A stretch of 10,000 bases of DNA from Kiritimatiellota bacterium. Its GTDB lineage: Bacteria; Verrucomicrobiota; Kiritimatiellia; JAAZAB01. The first letter of the stretch is position 1, and every line of letters begins with the position of its first letter. The stretch spans positions 1-10,000 of the forward strand of contig VSJD01000106.1 in NCBI GenBank assembly GCA_008636095.1, given 5' to 3'. This document shows positions 1 to 6,352 of this stretch, piece after piece. Position numbers and translations under genes: made by a program. The notes beneath the pieces are model-generated. The model made no database searches, was not told the origin of the DNA, and saw nothing but the letters and a program-made list of their open reading frames with translations.

Positions 1-287
1 ACGTGACGCTCAATGCGGTCGAAGGTACGGAAGTACTGACCGGCGACGGGCCGTTCCGCTCAGTGCAGGATCGTGTTCCGCTCATGCGGGTTTCGCGCCG
101 GGGCTCTGCGGCCCACTTTGTGGCCGTCCTCGAACCGGTGAGCGCGGGACAAACCGCAACTATCTCGGGGGTGACTATGGAGGGTGGCAATGACGGCTAT
201 TACATCCGGATTGTCCTGGCCGACGGTCAATCCGTCAATATTACATGGTTGCCAAAGGCGGTTACGGTATCCACGCAATTGCGATGA
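1..287 (+). CDS. C-terminal end of a heparinase II/III-like protein (5' truncated by window)
   Basis: The reading frame is open from the left window edge and stops at TGA 285-287, so about 95 C-terminal residues are visible. The GTG at position 3 is an internal codon by this reading, not a start. The segment is beta-rich. It contains a run resembling VSRRGSAAHFVAVLEP followed by alternating hydrophobic strands. A 'free of clash, test the blood-level beta-sandwich' style of strand pattern with RxG..xFVxVLEP is what I associate with the C-terminal domain of heparinase II/III-family polysaccharide lyases, which sits behind an (alpha/alpha) toroid. No catalytic residue lies in the visible part, so the family call rests on general resemblance only. 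The next gene on this strand (from 646) has a related toroid plus sandwich layout, so the two may once have formed one glycan-degradation cluster. GC content and codon use match that gene. Confidence 0.5.
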   Translation, partial: VTLNAVEGTEVLTGDGPFRSVQDRVPLMRVSRRGSAAHFVAVLEPVSAGQTATISGVTMEGGNDGYYIRIVLADGQSVNITWLPKAVTVSTQLR

Positions 288-319
288 CCAGAGATTTATT
301 TATCGGGGGTAAGGGGGCC

Positions 320-332
320 ATGCATATATGTA
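320..332. repeat. Copy 1 of TGCATATATG palindrome-like repeat
   Basis: ATGCATATATG at 320-330 is repeated exactly at 499-509. Here the 12-base unit TGCATATATGTA (321-332) departs from a perfect palindrome by one base pair. It lies just left of the transposase remnant, so it could be an end or insertion-site scar. Coincidence in an AT-rich patch cannot be excluded. Confidence 0.4.
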
Positions 333-336
333 ATAA

Positions 337-537
337 ATTGACAAAAAACTCATGGTGTGGTTTATTAAGTTGCATACGACGGTTAGTGATGAATGGCTCT
401 GCCGACGGTTGGAGATGGGGGACCGTAGAAAAGTAAGTCGTGCTGCAAAAGCCTTCCGGGATCAGGAGACCCTTGAGATTAAATCTCTCCGCCAAATAAT
501 GCATATATGCACAGACCTCTTTGATGCCGTGGGGTGA
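337..537 (+). pseudogene. Remnant of REP-associated/IS200-like transposase C-terminal tail
   Basis: The frame runs from after a stop at 334-336 to TGA 535-537 and encodes roughly 66 residues. The translation includes HTTVSDEWLCRRLEMGDRR, then VSRAAKAFRD, and ends near QIMHICTD. From memory this matches the DNA-recognition tail of REP-associated tyrosine transposases (Y1, IS200-like superfamily), which typically reads 'T.V..EWI..RL.MG....VS' and can finish in a KxCxD-type end. The catalytic part of such proteins, with its HuH motif and nucleophilic tyrosine, is absent: a stop lies just upstream and the preceding 50 bases give no matching frame. No good Shine-Dalgarno precedes the in-frame ATG at 352. 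I read it as a decayed fragment left by an old insertion. It could alternatively be a free-standing small DNA-binding protein. Confidence 0.45.
499..511. repeat. Copy 2 of the repeat; perfect 12-base palindrome
   Basis: TGCATATATGCA at 500-511 is a perfect palindrome and shares 11 bases (499-509) with the copy at 320. It sits inside the 3' part of the transposase remnant, where it encodes MHIC. It could act as a protein-binding dyad, or it could simply be conserved coding sequence of the transposase tail. Confidence 0.4.
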
Positions 538-631
538 TTTTGCAAGCGCCCCCGACGGCCGACAGTGCGGTGCTTTTCTTCAGCGTGAATGATGCCACCG
601 GCATATGCTGGTTCGATGGTATGGAATTTTC

Positions 632-636
632 AGAGG
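632..636 (+). promoter_or_regulatory. Shine-Dalgarno that places the start at 646
   Basis: AGAGG lies 9 bases upstream of ATG 646-648. The upstream in-frame ATGs at 589 and 592 have no purine-rich site before them. This favours 646 as the start of the following gene. Confidence 0.5.
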
Positions 637-645
637 TTGAGTGAC

Positions 646-2403
646 ATGGCCACTCAAAACCATCCTCACAGTTTTAACGGAATCGGGAACACCCTCCCGA
701 TCACTGACGCATTCGTATCGGCAGACATGGAACAGACTTGGCCCCCGCGGGCGCAATTCCTCAAGTGCCTGGTCGCCGCTGTCCCCGGGCTACTCGCCAG
801 TCAAAACCCGGAGACCGGGCGCTTTGGCGTCGAGCCGTGGATCGTCCATGATCAGCACGCGATCTTTCCGCTGACCGCTGCGTGGTCGATCAAGGATAAG
901 AAGAACCCGTGGCACTGCGACCCGAAGGTGCTGGAGGCAGTCTGCAAGGGCGGCGGGGCGCTTGTCGACGACCAGGACGCCATGGGCATGTGGACCTTCC
1001 GCAAGAAGGACCACTCCACTTGGGGACAGATCCACATGCCGTGGACGTACAGCCGCTGGATTCAGGCCTACTACCTAACCCGCGACGCCATGCCTACGTC
1101 GGACAGGGAGAAGTGGGAGAGGGGCCTGCTGCTCGGTTTCACAGGCATTCGCAAGTACATGGACATGGACGGCGATATCCATAATATCCCGTCGCACCAG
1201 GCGATGGCCCTGTATATCGCCGGTATCTGTTTTGGCAATGAGGAGTGGAAGGAGGCGGCAAAACGCTACCAAGCCCGTGTGGTGGCCAAGCAGACTCCGT
1301 CAGGCTTCTGGTCGGAGCACTTCGGCCCGGTCGTTGGCTACAATGGGGCCTATATCGAAAGCCTCGGAATCTACTACCACTTCTCAAAGGATCCGGTGGT
1401 ACTGAATGCCCTACGGCGCGCCGCGCTCTTCAACGCCAGCATCCTCTGGCCGGATAGGTCATTCGTATCCTGTATTGATGAGCGGAATATCTACGAGCAT
1501 GGCACGAAGGTCGGCAACCCCGGCTTTTCATGGACCCCAGAGGGCCGCGGGTATCTGCTCCATCAGACGCGCAACCTCGTCAATCTCGATGGCGGTTTCG
1601 GTGCAGCAGACTATGCCGCCGGTATGTTGCTATGGGGCGGCGAGGGCATCGGTACGCCATTCACCGCACAGGGCGAGCACGGGAATACCATAATCGGTGA
1701 CGGGGACGCGCTCATTCGCCGCGATAAGCCGTGGCAATACGCATTCTCCGGCTATGCCTGCAAGCCCTTCTGGAACCGCTGGATTCAGGACCGGCAGAAC
1801 CTTGTCGATATCTACCACGACAAACTTGGACTGGTCATCGGCGGGGGTAATACGAAGCTCCAGCCATATTGGTCCACTTTCACCGTTGGTGATCCAACAC
1901 AGCTCTCGCACACGGACGGGGATGAGACCCCGAATTTCGTCCCGGATATCGACCTGCTCTGGACACCGGACAAGGCGAGCATTCGTACGGCGGATGGGGC
2001 GATGGACCTGCGGTATGGTGACATCGGCTGTTCGGTCGCTGTCCATCCGCGCGCGCACAACCTGCTACTAACGTACCGGGCGCCCGATACGCATGGCAAA
2101 CGAGTTGAGGCACATGTACCGATCCTGTGGCGGAACGGCGACCTGAAGCTGGCGTCCGGCACGAGCGTCCCGATGGGGGAAGAGCCGGTGTCGCTGACGA
2201 GTGAGCAGACCGGCGCACATATCACGTGGGCTGGGCTGCGGGTGACGATCCCGGACAGGGCGAAGATACTCTGGCCCGTGTGGCAGCATGATCCATATAG
2301 GAAGGATGGGCGCTCATCGCTCCACGACGCGAAGCTCGTGATCGCGCTTCCGTTTGGTGCCAATGTGACGGAGCAGGTGCTTACGGTGTCGGCGCAGTAC
2401 TGA
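646..2403 (+). CDS. Probable (alpha/alpha)-toroid glycan-degrading protein, lyase/hydrolase-like, family unassigned
   Basis: The frame gives 585 residues from ATG 646, which has AGAGG 9 bases upstream. The frame is open further to ATG 589 (604 residues), but that start lacks a ribosome binding site. The N-terminal two thirds (about residues 30-400) is helical, with many aromatic residues. It includes DIHNIPSHQ (His179, His184) and a WSEHFGPVVGYNGAY stretch (His225, Tyr232). The last 180 residues look like a beta-sandwich. Toroid plus sandwich with paired His/Tyr in the cleft is the layout of heparinase, chondroitin AC and alginate lyases and of some uncharacterised planctomycete-type proteins. 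The catalytic role of these residues is inference, and a glycoside hydrolase is equally possible. No signal peptide is visible from either start, which is unusual for a polysaccharide lyase. It follows a heparinase-like tail and transposase debris, and converges on the DUF4434 gene 40 bases away. Confidence 0.8.
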   Translation: MATQNHPHSFNGIGNTLPITDAFVSADMEQTWPPRAQFLKCLVAAVPGLLASQNPETGRFGVEPWIVHDQHAIFPLTAAWSIKDKKNPWHCDPKVLEAVCKGGGALVDDQDAMGMWTFRKKDHSTWGQIHMPWTYSRWIQAYYLTRDAMPTSDREKWERGLLLGFTGIRKYMDMDGDIHNIPSHQAMALYIAGICFGNEEWKEAAKRYQARVVAKQTPSGFWSEHFGPVVGYNGAYIESLGIYYHFSKDPVVLNALRRAALFNASILWPDRSFVSCIDERNIYEHGTKVGNPGFSWTPEGRGYLLHQTRNLVNLDGGFGAADYAAGMLLWGGEGIGTPFTAQGEHGNTIIGDGDALIRRDKPWQYAFSGYACKPFWNRWIQDRQNLVDIYHDKLGLVIGGGNTKLQPYWSTFTVGDPTQLSHTDGDETPNFVPDIDLLWTPDKASIRTADGAMDLRYGDIGCSVAVHPRAHNLLLTYRAPDTHGKRVEAHVPILWRNGDLKLASGTSVPMGEEPVSLTSEQTGAHITWAGLRVTIPDRAKILWPVWQHDPYRKDGRSSLHDAKLVIALPFGANVTEQVLTVSAQY

Positions 2404-2443
2404 CGCCAAGGCCACGGGTTTTAAGGACGATATAAGGCATTAC

Positions 2444-3388
2444 TCACCGCCGTGCCCCTTTTTTGTCGATATATTCAAGATATCTATCATATAGATTTCG
2501 TGCCGAGATAAACATCGAATAGGGGCTCAAAAATTTCGATGCTTCAAAGGCTATTATTTTTTCAACGTAGGGTTGGACCACTTCCAGCTTGAATCTCATC
2601 TTCATCCATTCGATTGGCGGAAAACGCATGTTCTGCTGGTCCCGGTCAAAGGCCTCGAGATTCGACCAGAACCCGACCTTGTGTTTCTTGCAAATTTTAT
2701 GCGTCGCTTCGACGAAGCCCGCCAGGCTTTTGAACGCGGTGTGCCCGTCCATAAAGGCGGCGTAATCTATCAGCCCGTCCATTTCGCCGAAAATATAATC
2801 GAAATGCTTGTAATGCAATTCCGGCGTCAAGCACAGCTTGCTGCTATCACCTCGATACCATTTCTCGCCGCCGTAGCGCGGGGAAACCAGAATCTTCTTT
2901 TTCGAATCGTAAGTCTTGATTTTTTTGATTAACGGTTTCCAGATTTTCGGCATGTGCTGTTCCATCATGCCCTCATGCGTGATATACCAGCCATAGAACG
3001 ATTTGTGATGTTTGTGTTTCGCCCATAACTCCTCAATCAGTCTTTTATTGATTTCCACTTCCGCGTCCCAGTCGTTCCTTTGCCAATGGTACTCGGTATC
3101 ATATAATCCCAGGTAAAGTTTTAAGCCGGTGCGGTCCGCTTCGTTGAACATCAATTCGACCAGGTCCTCTTCTTCGTAGATCGTGGTGTTCATTACTTTG
3201 GATTTATACATCGCGCTGTCTACTTCGCCCACGCGGATAATCACGACGGTATCCATACCCATGGCTTTCATAATATCGAATTGCTTGCGCCAATCGTTGG
3301 TACCCCAGTTCTGGCTTTCGATTCCACAGGCTACGGCGCTGATAAAAGACCCGGTGATGATTTTAAATTTATTTTGTCGGGCAGTCAT
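2444..3388 (-). CDS. DUF4434-family TIM-barrel protein (putative glycosidase-like)
   Basis: This complete 314-residue protein starts at ATG 3386-3388 (complement). A strong GGAGGA (complement of 3396-3401) lies 7 bases upstream. The opening is GSFI at residues 13-16, followed by a QNWGTNDWRKQFDIMKAMGM stretch (26-45) and VVIIRVG. That matches the DUF4434 family, where an invariant early GSF..., 'W...F..MK..GMDT.I' and later 'YGWYI..E' mark a (beta/alpha)8 barrel related to glycoside hydrolases. Here FYGWYITHE puts Glu139 at the end of a strand and WSNLEAF puts Glu245 near another, so these two are the plausible acid/base and nucleophile pair. That pairing is inference. DGLIDYAAFMDGHTA (204-218) fits the family's 'D..a.QDG' strand. 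There is no signal peptide, so it appears cytoplasmic, unlike the exported proteins to its right. It is read away from those genes across a divergent 630-base spacer. Its base composition is intermediate between its two neighbours. Confidence 0.88.
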   Translation of the reverse strand: MTARQNKFKIITGSFISAVACGIESQNWGTNDWRKQFDIMKAMGMDTVVIIRVGEVDSAMYKSKVMNTTIYEEEDLVELMFNEADRTGLKLYLGLYDTEYHWQRNDWDAEVEINKRLIEELWAKHKHHKSFYGWYITHEGMMEQHMPKIWKPLIKKIKTYDSKKKILVSPRYGGEKWYRGDSSKLCLTPELHYKHFDYIFGEMDGLIDYAAFMDGHTAFKSLAGFVEATHKICKKHKVGFWSNLEAFDRDQQNMRFPPIEWMKMRFKLEVVQPYVEKIIAFEASKFLSPYSMFISARNLYDRYLEYIDKKGARR

Positions 3389-3450
3389 TTAATAATCCTC
3401 CTTTTTTATTTTATGGCGTCAACTTTGTTTCACGAGCAATGATAACGATA

Positions 3451-3536
3451 CTCGTCCGGGCGTAGCGCTCCGGACTTCGGCAAGCTCCCCTCGGCCTGAG
3501 CTCGGGACGAAGGCAGTCGAGCCGCGGAGCCTGGCC
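3451..3536. repeat. GC-rich intergenic island with inverted repeats
   Basis: Against AT-rich flanks this stretch is strongly GC-rich. It contains a perfect stem, GTCCGG (3454-3459) with CCGGAC (3470-3475). A longer pairing joins TCGTCC (3452-3457) with GGACGA (3505-3510). Terms such as CTTCGGCAAGCTC and CCTGAGCTCGGGACGAAG resemble dispersed intergenic repeats I recall from uncultured bacterial genomes. That resemblance is unverified. Confidence 0.5.
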
Positions 3537-3600
3537 AATTTAGAAACAATTACAACCTGAATTTTGCACGAACGTCAGCGTTACTGTCATATTTTGCCAG

Positions 3601-3660
3601 CCTGCCGGCCCGCCCGCCTGCAATCCGTCAGCTGGCGGACGTAGCATTGCGGGCAGACAG
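3601..3660. repeat. Nested palindrome (intergenic repeat, MITE- or REP-like)
   Basis: The core TCCGTCAGCTGGCGGA (3624-3639) is a 16-base palindrome with one G-T pair. It is enclosed by GCCTGCAAT (3616-3624) pairing with ATTGCGGGC (3646-3654), again with one G-T pair. This would make a large cruciform or RNA hairpin. Such compact 'CCGCCAGCTGGCGG' palindromes are, from memory, frequent between genes in some uncultured lineages. No T-run follows it, so it is not a terminator. Confidence 0.55.
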
Positions 3661-3889
3661 TATGCCCGATTGTTAATTTCCTCGTTTTTTGTCATTTGTC
3701 AAGACAAGACGTCCGTGGGATATTTTTCATCGGCGAGGTTAAAGATTAGGGTTCAGAGAAACCTGAAATGGCGCTAAGTTAATCATGTAATTTGTGTTTT
3801 CACAAGGGTTTGTTGCGATGATGCCGATTCCCCATTTGATCCCCGATTTCACCTTGTTTATGCCCCGTTTTGCCGCTATTCTTATGCTT

Positions 3890-3916
3890 AACCATCTGGG
3901 TTCCCGGATGGTTTTT
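3890..3916 (+). terminator. Terminator-like hairpin in the leader of the LamG/CehA gene
   Basis: AACCATCTGGG (3890-3900), TT, and CCCGGATGGTT (3903-3913) form an 11-base-pair stem with one G-T pair. The arms run straight into TTTTT (3912-3916). This is the form of an intrinsic terminator on the plus strand, about 100 bases upstream of the start codon at 4019. It may end an upstream transcript or act as an attenuator for the gene behind it. No gene on this strand lies before it to need termination. Confidence 0.5.
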
Positions 3917-4008
3917 CAACTAAATTTTATGCGCTTCGTGCAATATTCAGATAGAAAACAGGTAAAAATTTCTGGAAGAGACGAAAAATTTGTTTGTCGA
4001 AAAAATTT

Positions 4009-4014
4009 AAGGAG
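4009..4014 (+). promoter_or_regulatory. Shine-Dalgarno that places the start at 4019
   Basis: AAGGAG lies 4 bases upstream of ATG 4019-4021. The codons that follow encode a textbook signal peptide, so this start is much better than any upstream one in the same open frame (back to 3794). Confidence 0.75.
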
Positions 4015-4018
4015 TTTG

Positions 4019-6322
4019 ATGAAAACCAATTTTGTATATTTTTTTTTGTTGAGTGTAATGGTTCCGTTAGTTTTGATGGCGGAGATTTCCGATCCTTCGC
4101 TTATCGGATATTGGCCGCTAAGCGCGGGAAAAGGCGACACGGTCTTCGATTTGAGTTCAAAGAAAAATCATGGAAAAATTGCCGGCGCCACCTGGACTAG
4201 GGATGAAAAAGGAATCCCCGTCCTGGAATTCGATGGATTGGATGATTATGTCACCGTTCCTCATGCGGATTATCTCAATGTCGAAGACGAACTGACGCTT
4301 GAAGTTTGGGTAAACCTGAAAACAGCCAACGAATGCACGCCCGTTTTTATTCAAAAGGGCGAACAGTCAGGATACTCTTTGGGCTATTCTCCTTATGTCG
4401 CGAACGCTGTTCGGTTCAACGTGAGCACTTTGAACGAGAAAGGGCGAATGAATATTTGGGGCATCGCCATCGAATCCAAGCCGAATTTTTTAAAACCTGA
4501 TCAATGGCATCACATGGTTGCCACTTTCAGCAAAAACGAAAGAAAAATGACGATTTATTGTGATGGAGAAAAAATTAACGAGAAGGCGACAAACGGAGAA
4601 AAAATTTGTATCAAACCGGGTAAGGTGGAAAACACCCCGACGCCTCACCTTCTTCCTTTAAGATTTGGCGCTCTTAGCATTGCGCCGGTGCATGGGGCGA
4701 ATATGGATGGTTACCTGCGAGAAATCAAAATTTACAATCGCGCGTTATCTTCCGCCGAGGTAAAAAGAAGCTGTCAAGAGCATCTTGACATCAAAGCAAT
4801 CAAGCCCATCCCATGCGCATCGGCCCTGGAAGCGTCGTCCCCAGCAAAAATCAAAGTTAAAATTGTGGATGATACCACGGGCGAAGAGCTGAATGCCAAA
4901 ATTTATTTAAAACATCTGGGTGAAAAGAAAAGTTATTATCCACCGGGCAGTTTCGTTTATGGGTTGGCAAGCGATGATCCCTTTTTTTATGCATTCGGCG
5001 GTTTTGAAAAAGGGCTTCCGCCGGGTAATTTGGAAATGTGGGTGACGCATGGATTCGAATTTTTCCCTGAAAAAGTTGCATTTGAACTCAACAAAGGCGA
5101 TCGGAAGGAACTAATCGTGCGATTGAAGCGGATCATCAACCTCCCCTCCCGGGGCTGGTATTGTGGCGAGGATGAACTTCAATATGACAGTGCGCATGGA
5201 AAGGGGAAATATTATGGTGCGTTAACCAAGAATCCGGTTAATCCCGCGCGGATTGCTCAAGCGGAGGGTTTGGATTGGATCCATTTTGTCCACCGCCCCG
5301 AGGATAACGCGGAACTGGCCAAGTTGTCCACCGACCGATTCATTGCCATCAATGGCAGGGAGGGCGGAGGACGATTGTGGGGGGATTTTATCGCGTTTAC
5401 CGACACCACCACAGAATCCAAGGGGATCTTTGACGCCTTCAATGATGTTGGTCGAGTTTTGGAAAGGGGTAAGGTCGTTGATATTGCTGACGGTGCGACC
5501 TTGGAACAAATTGGGGAGCCGATTCTCACATCGCGTGGGCGAGGGATTCCCATTCTCGTCGCTTTTGGGAAAGCCAATCTGCTCCACAAGGCGTTTCATG
5601 ATCCTAAACAAAGAGACGTCGCCTATCGCTTCTTGAATCTCGGGTTCAAATTTGCTTCCAGCGCGGGGACAGATAATTATATGACGGTTCCGGCCTGGGC
5701 AATCAATCCTGGATGGTATCGGGCATATTTCAAGCTGAACAAGCTTTCGTGGGATGATTTGATTTCGGCATACAAAGAACAAAATAATTTCGTGACCGAT
5801 GGGCCGTTGGTCCTGGCCAGCGTAAACGGTCAATTACCAGGTGAAACTATCCGGCTGTCCGGAAAAAAACCGGAAGTTGTGCGGCTCGAAGTGGAGGCGT
5901 GTCATGTCTATGGGATGGAAAAAGTTGAAGTTGTTCGCAATGGCGAAGTGATCAAGACTTTATTACCGGAAAACGGCAAAATTCTGGAAAAAATCAATTA
6001 TGAAGTGAACGACACCTGCTGGCTTGCCGTCAGAGCATATGGTAAAAAAGGCAAATTCTTCGGGACTTTTGCGCACACCGCGCCTTTTTACATTCAGTTT
6101 GGCGACAAGCCCGTCATGCCCAGGCAGGATGACGTTGACTACTTTGTTCAATGGCTGGAAAATTATAAAAAAGCCATAGAAGGATTATCGGTGAAAAATG
6201 GATGGAAAACCAAGGACTATGAAGAGCTTTGCCGTTTGATAGATGAAGCCGAAAAAGTCTATCAGGCGCTCGCGACCGCCCCGCGGCGATGGAATGATCC
6301 CTTTGTGCCCAACGCGAAATGA
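4019..6322 (+). CDS. Exported LamG + CehA/McbA-like (PHP-fold) protein with a degenerate metal site
   Basis: This is a 767-residue protein from ATG 4019. Residues 1-21 form a signal peptide (MKTN, hydrophobic core, cut after LMA), so it is exported. Residues about 28-250 are a LamG/concanavalin-like fold (LIGYWPL..., 'GL-DDYVTVP', 'WHHMVATF', 'EIKIYNRALS'), commonly carbohydrate- or surface-binding. Residues about 275-373 look like a beta-sandwich linker. From GWYCG (379-383) it follows the CehA/McbA-type metallohydrolase order: AEGLDWIHFVH (415-425), WGDF (454-457), GIPILVAF (509-516), SAGTDNY (548-554), then the VTDGPLVLASVNGQLPG sandwich. The metal ligands usual for the family are missing. 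The GDxHxH position reads GEDELQ (383-388), the TDHN position VHRP, WGH is WGD, and the AHP strand is VAFG; only Asp552 remains. A pseudoenzyme or altered chemistry is therefore likely. The next gene starts 30 bases after its stop, so they probably form an operon. Confidence 0.88.
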   Translation: MKTNFVYFFLLSVMVPLVLMAEISDPSLIGYWPLSAGKGDTVFDLSSKKNHGKIAGATWTRDEKGIPVLEFDGLDDYVTVPHADYLNVEDELTLEVWVNLKTANECTPVFIQKGEQSGYSLGYSPYVANAVRFNVSTLNEKGRMNIWGIAIESKPNFLKPDQWHHMVATFSKNERKMTIYCDGEKINEKATNGEKICIKPGKVENTPTPHLLPLRFGALSIAPVHGANMDGYLREIKIYNRALSSAEVKRSCQEHLDIKAIKPIPCASALEASSPAKIKVKIVDDTTGEELNAKIYLKHLGEKKSYYPPGSFVYGLASDDPFFYAFGGFEKGLPPGNLEMWVTHGFEFFPEKVAFELNKGDRKELIVRLKRIINLPSRGWYCGEDELQYDSAHGKGKYYGALTKNPVNPARIAQAEGLDWIHFVHRPEDNAELAKLSTDRFIAINGREGGGRLWGDFIAFTDTTTESKGIFDAFNDVGRVLERGKVVDIADGATLEQIGEPILTSRGRGIPILVAFGKANLLHKAFHDPKQRDVAYRFLNLGFKFASSAGTDNYMTVPAWAINPGWYRAYFKLNKLSWDDLISAYKEQNNFVTDGPLVLASVNGQLPGETIRLSGKKPEVVRLEVEACHVYGMEKVEVVRNGEVIKTLLPENGKILEKINYEVNDTCWLAVRAYGKKGKFFGTFAHTAPFYIQFGDKPVMPRQDDVDYFVQWLENYKKAIEGLSVKNGWKTKDYEELCRLIDEAEKVYQALATAPRRWNDPFVPNAK

Positions 6323-6352
6323 AAAAATAACACAAGCAGGGAGGATGGCGAT

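Larger units (their letters stand above)
288..588. other. Intergenic stretch with transposase debris and palindromes
   Basis: This 300-base gap separates two GC-rich genes and is itself mixed in composition. It holds a degenerate transposase tail (about 337-537) and two copies of an 11-base direct repeat, ATGCATATATG, at 320-330 and 499-509. No intact gene and no convincing terminator for the upstream gene are visible. A TTGACA hexamer at 338-343 has a weak TTTATT match 17 bases downstream, too poor to call a promoter. Confidence 0.6.
3389..4018. other. Divergent intergenic region with repeats and a leader hairpin
   Basis: This 630-base spacer lies between the leftward DUF4434 gene and the rightward LamG gene, so promoters for both should lie here. 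I could not fix a -35/-10 pair with confidence. Visible contents are a GC-rich inverted-repeat island (3451-3536), a nested palindrome (3601-3660), a small perfect hairpin TTGTG/CACAA around a TTTT loop (3792-3805), and a terminator-like hairpin (3890-3916). The frame of the downstream gene stays open back to 3794. That extension shows no domain, crosses the hairpins and lacks a ribosome binding site, so it is treated here as leader rather than coding. Confidence 0.7.

Noticed and set aside
338..366. TTGACA with TTTATT 17 bases downstream as a promoter
   Set aside because: The -10 match is poor (4 of 6), it falls inside transposase debris, and the nearest real start is almost 300 bases away.
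1812..2363. Minus-strand open frame of 183 codons within the toroid gene
   Set aside because: A typical antisense shadow of GC-rich coding sequence, with a low-complexity Ser/Pro/Arg-rich translation.
2404..2443. Shared terminator between the convergent genes
   Set aside because: Only weak, interrupted pairing (GGCCACGG region with CCGTGCC) and no suitable T-run on either side.
3794..4018. Extending the LamG/CehA-like protein upstream by 75 residues to 3794
   Set aside because: The frame is open, but there is no ribosome binding site, the extension crosses two hairpins, and the internal ATG at 4019 has AAGGAG and begins a clean signal peptide.
5222..5833. Minus-strand open frame of 203 codons within the CehA-like gene
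   Set aside because: Overlaps a well-supported domain on the other strand and shows no recognisable features.
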